From assembly GCF_037102585.1 (NCBI RefSeq), contig NW_027043820.1, forward strand, positions 434,001 through 498,000: a stretch of DNA of 64,000 bases, written 5' to 3'. This document shows, one piece after another, positions 49,201 to 56,886 of this stretch. The position numbers were made by a program, and so were the translations under genes. Numbering within the stretch: the first letter of the stretch is position 1; each line of letters opens with the position of its first letter. This DNA is from Saccharomycopsis crataegensis (lineage: Eukaryota > Ascomycota > Saccharomycetes > Ascoideales > Saccharomycopsidaceae). The notes under the pieces were generated by a model. It made no database searches. It worked only from the letters and a program-made list of their open reading frames with translations, and was not told the origin of the DNA.

Positions 49201-51132
49201 GGATAGTTCCCACGGTAAACTGTTTTCCCTGAGACTTGAACATTGTTTCGGTGTATGTAATAAACTCAATAATCCTGTCAGCACACTCTGACTTGTTTTT
49301 CAAACACTTAACCTCCACAAACTTGGAATACCCGTCGACAATAGTGAGAAAATATTTGCTCGAATCAATAGACCCATAATTGATTGGGCCACACACGTCC
49401 ATATGCAACAATTGTAAAGGCTGTTGTGGTTTAGCACCCTTCCCGCTCTTTGGTCTTCTGGTAACCCCTTTACTTGTCAAGCAGCTTTCACATAACTGCA
49501 CAGAATCTTCACTGTAAAGTTTACCTTTCACCAAATGAAACATCAGATTGAACTTGTTCATAATATTCATACTGGGATGGCCTAATCTCTGGTGCCACAA
49601 CCCGCTCTTATCAACACTGTTAAATGCCACACCATCGACACTGGTGTGCAAAGCATAAAGATCACTCATAACTGGATCTTTAACAGCAACCACTTTCTTT
49701 TCAGGGTACATTTTCACCTTGTTTCCTTCAAATAATAATCTTGCACCATTCAGAGTAGCCTTGGAAACAGAAATCAAATTGGCCTTTGACCCTGGAACAT
49801 AATAAGCATCCTTGATTTCAATACTGGTGTTATCACGTAACTTAAACACCGCAGACCCGATACCTTGAACCTCGAGAGAACTACCATCAATACCTGAGAT
49901 CTCACCAGAAAAAGGACCAATGGTTTTAAACATCTTTCTGTCATTCAAAATATGTTGCGAGGCACCAGAGTCAAAGTACACTCTGGAGGCCCTACCATGC
50001 ATTCCCATAAATGCATACCAAGATGGTGATGGATTCTTCAGATCACCACCCATTCTCTCCTTTCTAGGAGCCTTGCAATCCTTCTTCAAATGACCGGGTT
50101 TTCCACAATTGAAGCACTTGTACTGTTTCTTAAAAGCAAACACAGGTTCCAAACCCTCAACACTGGTGGAACCAATCGATTTATCTCCAATGATTTCTCT
50201 TGTCAAATCTTGGACAAGCCCAATATCAACATTTCCAATAGTCCTGCCATTTCTAGACTCATACGCAGTCATGACTTCCCTGGAAAGAGTTGCATTAAAC
50301 CCGGCTTTCTGACCCAAGCTCAAAAACAACGCACACAACACAGTGTTTCCGTCTAATTTGCCAACAGTATTCTTGAAATGATTGAAGGCATCAATGAAAT
50401 TCTCAACGTTTCCGTTGCTAGATTTCAACCACTTAGCGTCAATTAAATCTGAGATAATACCAACAGCATTTGTAACAGTCAATGTACCATAAGCATCCTT
50501 GAGAAACATAAACAAGTTTCTACCAGTACCATCAAATTCGGAAGCCTTAGTCAAAGCAGCGCCTGAGATGCTGTTGAAAATGGCTGTTGAAATAATCTCA
50601 TCCATAGTAGCAATCAATTGGGCAACTTCATTAGCAGTTTCCAGCCCGTCGGTTCCGGTTTCCCCATTGATCAAGTAAGCATGTAAACCAAGACCTTTCA
50701 TCTTCATCTTAACACTGATCAAAGTAAACCAATCATAAAAGTTCCCGGAGCCCTTCAACTTCTCATCAGCAGCGAACGAAGTGAGAGCATTTGAACTCAT
50801 AACCTGTTGTAGTTTTGTAACTCTAGTTACAAAAGACATTGATAACAATAATATTCAATAATATTTATTCCCTTGTTATACTTGTTTTACTTGTTTTACT
50901 TGTTAACTATCTAAATTATATAAAGGACAAACTCAGACTATGGGGGGCATGGCCCATATTTATATTAATCTCAATGGGTTCTAGAAGGTTCCATAAGCTC
51001 TAGAATGTTCCATGGAATTCTAGAAGGTTCCATAAGTTCTAGAAGGTTCCATAAGTTCTAGAAGGTTCCATGAGTTCTAGAAGGTTCCATGAACAATGAC
51101 TAACCACATAACTTTGGATTGCCAACTCAACA
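46226..51132 (-). mobile_element. Copia-A2, Ty1/copia LTR retrotransposon (looks whole)
   Basis: 5' LTR 50805-51132 (328 bp, six heat-shock-like units) and 3' LTR 46226-46467 (242 bp, two units); CTATC duplicated at 46221-46225 and 51133-51137, inside LINE-1 copy 4. PBS and PPT as in A1. One open gag-pol frame. Same sub-lineage as A3, distinct from A1. Recent. Confidence 0.94.
46475..50839 (-). CDS. Copia-A2 Gag-Pol polyprotein
   Basis: Same domain order as Copia-A1, start ATG 50839 inside the LTR (MSFVTRVTK). The RT palm tract around YVDDLLIAG is closer to Copia-B than to A1, a sign of past recombination. Uninterrupted. Confidence 0.92.
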   Translation of the reverse strand: MSFVTRVTKLQQVMSSNALTSFAADEKLKGSGNFYDWFTLISVKMKMKGLGLHAYLINGETGTDGLETANEVAQLIATMDEIISTAIFNSISGAALTKASEFDGTGRNLFMFLKDAYGTLTVTNAVGIISDLIDAKWLKSSNGNVENFIDAFNHFKNTVGKLDGNTVLCALFLSLGQKAGFNATLSREVMTAYESRNGRTIGNVDIGLVQDLTREIIGDKSIGSTSVEGLEPVFAFKKQYKCFNCGKPGHLKKDCKAPRKERMGGDLKNPSPSWYAFMGMHGRASRVYFDSGASQHILNDRKMFKTIGPFSGEISGIDGSSLEVQGIGSAVFKLRDNTSIEIKDAYYVPGSKANLISVSKATLNGARLLFEGNKVKMYPEKKVVAVKDPVMSDLYALHTSVDGVAFNSVDKSGLWHQRLGHPSMNIMNKFNLMFHLVKGKLYSEDSVQLCESCLTSKGVTRRPKSGKGAKPQQPLQLLHMDVCGPINYGSIDSSKYFLTIVDGYSKFVEVKCLKNKSECADRIIEFITYTETMFKSQGKQFTVGTIRTDNGGEFVTGKLHDFMRSKGIAHELTVPHHSYQNGVAERMHRTIQDKTRSLIIGASMPVQFWSEGVRTAVYLINRTPSRVINFHTPYGRWYGYKPGLDHLRCFGSLAYVVIPNSLRNGKFDATAKVGVMLGYDRDHCAYRIFDPAANKIIVATQVRFDESRYYYQDVKRVTDVDTEIAKVNSSGGMGFAGGVAPGPVISDPDLEDVASEISVDDERMVSYLDDSERESTVSSSKDVEMRIIDDDEDATGELIPSRMVSEEFKLVTATKRKRSSGSRPKKSTGLIKRNPFGILAEVEQESDTFSSDSEREIAIEKPQRKKYRNDSSSKELTSFVPNGSSNDNLVVSEIEPHVEQPSDCDEESELNDDAEGKLLEYKPVNYVASCFMAGEAAALAGGSDVPGNYKEAMKSNESAEWKRACDEEIAAHKENSTYELVELPKGRKPITCRWVFAKKDNGVFKGRLVARGFTQVKGIDYNETFSPVVRYESIRLMLSIAAKNGMAVHQMDVKTAFLNGSLQEELYMTQPEGYVVKGKETMVLRLKKSLYGLKQAPLVWNERIHSVLSSLGFVRNGAEYCLYSRKSEKSFVMVALYVDDLLIAGTSDFAIRKVKSELMNVFKMKDLGIVRKFLGINISQDNGGINMSLKDYIGSMLKEFGMENCNPDKTPTIAGQELTLVDNSAEDCDATAYRSLVGKLLFAANTVRSDISYIVGVLSRYLKEPKEVHYKAAKRVLRYLKGTKDLGIRYEAGNNDNGELLGYCDADWAGDKSDRKSTTGFVFKYANGAITWRSKKQATVALSLAEAEYMSLSEGVKEALWLMQVFKEFGINTGPVRMFDDNQGCIEMAKHPAFHHRTKHIDIRTHFIRDHIGSGSINLEYLSTGVMIADMFTKGLAAPQFLELRRLCGMETLN

Positions 51133-51137
51133 CTATC

Positions 51138-51929
51138 GGTCAATCTATATCTCTTCATATTATAGTAAGCCTTGGATGAAGTTAAAGTCAACTCCACTGT
51201 AACTGAATCATGTGTGGATCTTTTCCCAAAATGATTTGTTTGTGTCATATTCCATTTGTTTTCTTTGTTTTTTAAGAAGCTCCCAGTGATATAGAACCTA
51301 TCCAATCTCCGGCTTTTCCCTAATTCTGATGCTTTATTAGTGAATGTTTTCTTGATGTTATGTTTGATTGAATTGAATGAGTCCTTCAAGTTCAACAAAG
51401 TAATGAGATTAGTTAAGGATTCAGCAACTGAGTCTTCACGGCTTCTATAATTTAGGGAGTCCGAACGATCAATAAAATTATTAAAATCACCAGCTAACAT
51501 GATGTTGATTGTCTTTCCTGGGAATCTAGTTTGAAGATTCTGATGTTGGGCAAGTAAACTGAGTTTGAGCTGATCATGGATCTGATTTTGCTTTTGGTAT
51601 TGATTTGGATTATACAAGTTTATAATCCAGAGTGCTTGGTTATTTTCTAATTCAATTAAGACATCCGTGATGTGTTTTTGGAGTTCATGTTGGACAGTAA
51701 TACCTGCTAATTTGGATCCTAACACTGGAATAGAATCATCAACAATTATTGCTGTTCTGGAACAGGTTGAATTATAATATATGACTTTGTTATCGAACTG
51801 AAACGAAAAGTCTTCTGATAGATTTAGTTCTTGGAGCAAAGACACATTGGATTTTTGGGTGAAACTTATTACCAACTGGTCGCTGATACGACTCCGTTGT
51901 ATATTTTGAGTATTGATTTTAATAATCAT
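51138..51929 (-). pseudogene. LINE-1 copy 4 ORF2, endonuclease part
   Basis: ATG 51929 (MIIKINTQNIQ), full APE-like endonuclease with E34, AGDFNN and STHDSV, ending at the Copia-A2 insertion in the linker (MKRYRLTD). Identical in frame to copies 1 and 2. Confidence 0.92.
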
Positions 51930-51934
51930 TATGT

Positions 51935-52694
51935 TTATTCATTGGAATTTTGATTTGTCTGTTTGTTTCTGGTTGCATCAGCTTCCAGAGTTGACAAATC
52001 ATCATTGGTTGGTGTTAATTCTGTTTTCTCATGTACTGGAATTTCATCACCCAGTAGCATTTCATCCTCCTCATATTCTTCTGAATCCTCATATTCGTCT
52101 TTTGCATCATAGATGTATTCTCCATCATTTTCATACTCCTCATCATATTCTTCGTCATTATCATTATCAGGTTCTGCACTTGATTCAGACAGGGTTGGCT
52201 CTTTAGAGCCAGTTTGTGCCAGTTTTGATGTCACTGATGGGTGTGGGTCTTTAATGACTAACTTAATAGATTTTGGTACAAATGGTTTTGGTGCTGAAGG
52301 CTTGGTGGTGTTAATTTTGGTCAAAATTGGGGTAGAGATTGGGGTAGATTTTGGGGTAGATTTTGGGGTAGAAGTTGGGTTGGACAAGGTTTGATTAGAT
52401 TTTGGGGTAATTGGATGGGATCTAAACACATTCAACTTAATTCCTGGTTTGGCTGACTCTTGCTTGGTTTCAGCTGGTTTCTCCCTTTGAAGGATTTTCT
52501 TTGGTTTGACGGATGCCTTCTTTTTGGAGGCCTTTCTAACTTGATTAACCGGAGGAGGGGTGATTTGATGCTTTCTGTTGATAACTGGTGTGGTAGTTTG
52601 GATATTTTCATAATCATCATCTTTTTCTTTGGATATTAATCCCAATTGGTGGAATGGATTCTTCCATAAATTGCTCAGTTCATTTTGTGGTGGT
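51935..52694 (-). pseudogene. LINE-1 copy 4 ORF1, C-terminal part
   Basis: Last ~250 codons of ORF1, starting after the zinc knuckles: Lys/Pro-rich block, Thr-Pro repeats and acidic tail. The repeat block is shorter than in copy 2 (STPKSTPKSTPIS instead of STPASTPASTPKSTPIS), showing length variation. 5' truncated. Confidence 0.92.
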
Positions 52695-52898
52695 GTCCTA
52701 TTTTTTTTTTTTATAAAGTCCCTATATTTAACTACTAAGAGCTATATAGGTCATCGCACTTTTTATGTACGGTTATTATGATCAATTATGCGCAGCTATG
52801 GCGACTTATTTGGTGTCCGTTTTCTCCCAATATTTTTGGTAACCCGGGAGTTTGGGTTGGAAAATGCAATGTTTTTGACTTGTAGCAACCTGTCACTA
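52695..52898 (-). other. unassigned sequence ending in poly(A)
   Basis: On the minus strand, about 185 bp of unrecognised sequence runs from the SINE-like tail to an A14 run (T-run at 52699-52712), after which LINE-1 copy 4 begins. It could be host DNA or another retroposed piece in the array. No ORF of note. Confidence 0.4.
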
Positions 52899-53136
52899 TT
52901 TTTTTTTTTAGCCAGGGAGGAGGAAATCTTCGAAAGACACCAGCGACGCAACCTTACCGGTAGTGTGAGATTTTTACTCACTAAAACCCCCTTGTATCTT
53001 ACCTTCAGAGTGGTATTACTCCTTACTCAGTTAGCGTACTGAACGTGACCTGGTGGTTAATGCCGCGAGCGGGGTTCGAACACGCGACCCTTTCTTAGTC
53101 TATGGTTCTGCCCACTACGCCACCCAGCGCAGGTCC
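52899..53136 (-). mobile_element. SINE-like unit: tRNA-like head, LINE-1b tail, poly(A)
   Basis: Reading the minus strand: 5' GGACCTGCGCTGGG; A box TGGCGTAGTGGG; B box GTTCGAACCCC (about 53070-53082); no T-run terminator after the tRNA-like part; a ~60-nt body; then two blocks almost identical to the 3' UTR of the LINE-1b copy next to it (52962-52995 against 53272-53303; 52915-52939 against 53214-53237) including the GTGAG/CTCAC hairpin; then A11 (52899-52909). The head does not fold into a normal acceptor stem, so it is not an ordinary tRNA gene. Single copy in this window. Confidence 0.6.
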
Positions 53137-54393
53137 TTTTTTTTTTTTTTCCAATAATTTCGATTTATATTAAATCTCATAAGTATATAATTATATAAAC
53201 TTGTTCTTGGTTTTGAGGAGGAAAATCTTCAAAAGACGAAGAATTTCAATTTTTTTAAATTAATATTCAACAGTGTGAGATTTCTACTCACTAAAAACCC
53301 CCTTTAAGATATTGACTATTTTTATTTTTATTTTTAATATTATTTTTATTTTTATTTTTATTTTGTTTTATGGTTATTTTAATTTTTTAGTAGACCGCTG
53401 TAATAAGATATAATAATGTTTTCATTGATTGATTTGTCCAATCTGCATTATTTGACCTTCGTACCCTATTATATTTTTCAATGTAATAAGCGAAGCGATC
53501 CAATTTTATCATAGTTTGTTTCTGATGTTGATGCAATATGATGTTATCCCATGTTTGAGATATTCCCATTTTTAATATTTTCCATAAGTTTCTTGATACT
53601 GTGCAATTTATGTAGTAATGGGTGATGTAGGCTTCCTTGATATGGTCAGGATCCCTGGGGTTGGTGTTCCAATTTTCTGGAGGAAAATTACAAACATGGC
53701 AACGGGAATTTGTTGATTTGAACAATGTGAGCCCCAACATCATGAGGTGGAGGTTCTCCATTGAACCCGGTACCCACCTTTTGATCTGGTTAATCTGTTT
53801 CCAAAATTTTCTTTGTTGTGGCTCCAGGGGGTATGTGATTTTGGTCAATGTTGTTGATGCTTTGGAGACGTCTCGTTTGAGTTGTTCCTGTTTGCTGCCG
53901 TTCTTAAAATCAAAAGTGAACATTTTTTGATGGTGGGCCTTGTATTTCTCTGGTACTGGTTTTGCTAAATTGTCCTGGATATCTTCAATCTTCAATCTTC
54001 TGCATCTGTGATACCTTGTTTTTCCCTGGTTCTCTAGATCAAATAAAATCGACCATGATTTGAGGTATTTTTTCTCTTCTAGTGAGAAAATGTTGCTTTT
54101 GACAATGTCAGAAAGGGTAATTTTCTTGGTGGAGCTGCCAGGATATGAGAGTTGGTAGCCAAGTAACGGAAAGTACCATATATGTGTTTGGATGGAGTTT
54201 CTGTCAATCATACTTCCAATTCTTTGAAAGTGAGATTCTGGATGGAGTTGAGATTTTTGGTATTGATCAAGTAGAGATTCCACTTGGATTTGGGTGTTAA
54301 TGGCGTATTGGATTTTATATCTCAAGATTTGGTGATATAAATATTTTTCCAGGGATGTTAGTAGTTGGTATATGACGTGTGCGTACCGATATG
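53137..54393 (-). mobile_element. LINE-1b copy, 5'-truncated
   Basis: ORF2 C-terminal part, 3' UTR with hairpin (53272-53300) and A14 tail (T-run 53137-53150). The 5' truncation point falls in a gypsy LTR (54394) at the same LTR position where LINE-2 entered the LTR at 16670. The tail abuts the SINE-like head. Confidence 0.88.
53387..54393 (-). pseudogene. LINE-1b ORF2, C-terminal part
   Basis: About 335 open codons homologous to the LINE-1 ORF2 C-terminus: LYHQILRYKIQYAIN aligns with KYNQILRFKIQSSIN, and the terminal finger is CHVCNFP...HYYINC. RT active site absent because of 5' truncation. Around 35-40% similar to LINE-1 by eye, so a separate subfamily; probably the same one as the ORF1 fragment at 1-953. 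Confidence 0.85.
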
Positions 54394-54443
54394 TCCTAAC
54401 CTGTGACTAACTACATCTAGTATAGTCGCATCGTAATATAACA
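54394..54443 (+). repeat. gypsy LTR end fragment
   Basis: CCTAACCTGTGACTAAC...CGTAATATAACA equals the last 50 bp of LTR-G. It ends 10 bp upstream of tRNA-Asp copy 2. The rest of the LTR was lost at the LINE-1b junction. Confidence 0.9.
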
Positions 54444-54453
54444 AGATATCAGT

Positions 54454-54525
54454 TCCGTGATAGTTTAGTGGCTAGAATCCCCGCTTGTCGCGCGGGGGAC
54501 CGGGGTTCAATTCCCCGTCGCGGAG
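54454..54525 (+). tRNA. tRNA-Asp(GTC), copy 2
   Basis: Identical to the gene at 32354-32425, opposite orientation. First gene of an Asp-Lys pair. Confidence 0.95.
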
Positions 54526-54528
54526 TAT

Positions 54529-54612
54529 GCCTCGCTAGCACAATCGGTAGTGCATTCGACTCTTAAATTAGTGGTAATCGAAAGGTTGCGGGTTCGAGCC
54601 CCGCGTGGGGCT
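54529..54612 (+). tRNA. tRNA-Lys(CTT) with intron, copy 2
   Basis: Identical to 32267-32350, starting 3 nt after tRNA-Asp. Unlike copy 1, no long T-run directly follows (CTATTTACG), so termination may be less efficient or further on (T10 near 54647). Confidence 0.94.
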
Positions 54613-55026
54613 ATTTACGACAGCTGTATTTATTTCATCATGGGTACACTGAATTTTTTTTTCGCATGGGAAAAAAATGCGCGAAAAATGCCAAAGTCCC
54701 AAAAATTGCGTTTTTCAGGCCCTTATATATCTATGGGTATTATGAAATATGTAGTAAAAATTAGACCTTTGAAATCACAATTGATGGGGCTTTCAAATGG
54801 TATAATTTACGATAAGAGAATGGGCTTTGTCAAAAAAATCGTGAATTTTCTGCGATAGAGAGAGGCTGTTCATGCTAATTCCTGCGACATTACGCAAGTG
54901 TGATGTGATCATTTGGCTCTGGTTTTTCAAATTTCAATGCAGAAGAAAAAAACAACAACATGACACATCTATAGGTAAGATATTGCATTCATTATACAGT
55001 GCTATATTCCTCCATAGCATAGCATA
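54613..55026. other. unassigned sequence upstream of an ORF remnant
   Basis: AT-rich, with TTCGCATGGGAAAAAAATGCGCG (54650-54675) as a small inverted motif. It may be the end or promoter of an unknown element encoding the ORF at 55027. Nothing recognised. Confidence 0.35.
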
Positions 55027-55283
55027 ATGGCGAGGAAAAGAAAACCAACACAAGCGGAAAAACTCGGCTTGCCACCAAGAGTATCACTCCGCAAACCTCG
55101 GCCAGGAGAGGAACCACCCGACCCAAATAACGTTTGATCCCGCCTTACTCGTCCTACTCCTAGTCAATTTAATGCCTTTGTGAAAAAGATTGTTCCAAAG
55201 GATGGAAAAAATTTCCTCACTCAAGTTTGCCAGAGCCGCTTAGAACCAAAGATAGGTTCTTGGATTTATTTGAAAGAATTTCA
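55027..55283 (+). pseudogene. unrecognised basic ORF, cut by Copia-C
   Basis: ATG 55027 reads MARKRKPTQAEKLGLPPRVS, Lys/Arg/Pro-rich, with one in-frame stop (TGA near 55135) after NNV; the same frame then reads SRLTRPTPSQFNAFVKK and GKNFLTQVCQSRLEP up to the Copia-C insertion. The basic start suggests a DNA-binding protein, for instance a transposase N-terminus, but I recognise no family. The remainder lies beyond the window. Confidence 0.5.
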
Positions 55284-55732
55284 TGTTGAAATGTAGCTCT
55301 TAGTACAGTGCAAGCTCCAATAGTCTGATTTTGTCTATCACTTAACTTAAGGGTACTTTATGTGATCTTGTGTACTATGGTGGAACAATGATTTTCCGAC
55401 AAGAAAAACGCCGGACACCTATGTACAATAATTACCTCTTCTGGTGAAAGTGCGCTCTGGTGACACTTTTCCGAGATCCTACAATCAAGGGGTCTGTAGG
55501 TCTTATACTAGGAACCAGATCATTAGATCTCTACTAATAAATATTATAGTCGTTGCTATCAAGATTATATTTACAGCCATTATTGGTTTAAGGTTGCTAG
55601 GTGTCGTGCTGTTTGTCCTTACTACTGTCCTTATATTTAACTTTATTATCTAAAGTGTTTGTCATTATACGTGAGTGCGTTTGTTTCGTCTTTATATATT
55701 AAAGTACTTTGTAGACCTGTAGAATTCTAACA

Positions 55733-55746
55733 GATTTACAGTCCGA
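55733..55746 (+). other. Copia-C primer site for spliced tRNA-Tyr
   Basis: GATTTACAGTCCGA, directly after the 5' LTR, is perfectly complementary over 14 nt to the anticodon arm of the tRNA-Tyr at 29583-29668, but only once its 13-nt intron is removed. This fits half-tRNA priming as known for copia and Ty5, with a different tRNA. Confidence 0.88.
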
Positions 55747-56886
55747 GTGCTTTGATATTCCAACTTACTAACTGCTTACTGTCCTTTATATCTAAAGATA
55801 AAGGAGAACAATTAGAGAAATAAATTTGCCTTATTTTGCCTTTGAAATCTATACCGAGTATTTTGGAATATTATAGGTCTTCATAAGTACAATAAAATGT
55901 CGGGTGTTACGTTTAGCTTTGGAAGTGCTGCTTGGGATGTTACCGAGTCTAGCATTAAGCTTTTTAACGAGTCCCTTAAGGGAGCGAAAGAAACGAAGGT
56001 GCAAGAGGGTTTGGAGTTTCCATTAGTACTTGAGTACATGAAAACTGCGTTTGCGACCTTGAGTTTGGAGAATCCAACTTTTATCGCTGACCAATTCTTT
56101 GAGGCCGATAGCTCTAATCAAGCCCCATACTTTTTGGGTGTCTTGATTCAAGCTGCCTTAAGGGTGAAGTTAGATGAAAAGCTCTTCAAACGGGTTATGC
56201 ACAAGCAACCCAACGGGGTGCTTGCGTGGTATGCTTTCGCCAAGAAGTACAAGCTGATTGATTATGAGTCTCAAGTCCAGGTCTTGCATAACTTTGGTTA
56301 TGCACTTACCAAAGGTAATAGCGAATTAATGGAGAGAGCTACTACCGCGTTTGCGTATTACTTTGACGTCCCTAAGAAGTTGATTCCGCTTGCCGCATGT
56401 GCCATCATGGATGATGGTACTAGGCAAAAGTTCTTCGATAAAACTGGATACAATGATCCAGAAGCCGGTTTTGAAAACTTATCTTTTGACGAAGTGGCCG
56501 GATTTTTCGAAGAAATGAGTCAAAAGTATAGTCGCATTGAAGAAGAGAACCTGATGGAACTCGCCCAAAATGTGGTGCACCAACGTGGGTCCAGTGGGAG
56601 AAAGAACTGGACTTGCTGGAACTGTGGTAAGAAGGGACATATCGCTAGGGATTGTCCTAACCACAAGCCAGGGCTCTCTAAGTTTTACGAGAGAAAACCG
56701 GATGCTAGAGCGTTCTATCTGCAAACGGTGTTTGAAGCTGAAGAGAACCACTCTTCAGAGGAGGCTTGGTTGGTTGAAACCAAGCCTGGTCCTGGAACTG
56801 GTATATCCAGTGTTAAACCTAACTATGGTCGCAAGAAAGCGTTTTCTACTGTAGGTGCGTGTAAAACAGATACCGCAGTGAGATTT

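Larger units (their letters stand above)
45236..52694 (-). mobile_element. LINE-1 copy 4, 5'- and 3'-truncated, split by Copia-A2
   Basis: ORF1 C-terminal part 52694-51935, ORF2 51929 onward, interrupted at 46221-51137 by Copia-A2 (CTATC duplicated), and ending at 45236 within ORF2 (position equivalent to about 7605 in copy 1), where LTR-A begins. A few percent different from copies 1 and 2. Its right edge abuts a poly-A/T run (52699-52712). Confidence 0.92.

Noticed and set aside
53050-53136. Possible functional tRNA gene on the minus strand
   Set aside because: A and B boxes are good but the acceptor and anticodon stems do not pair and no T-run terminator follows; better read as the head of the SINE-like unit.
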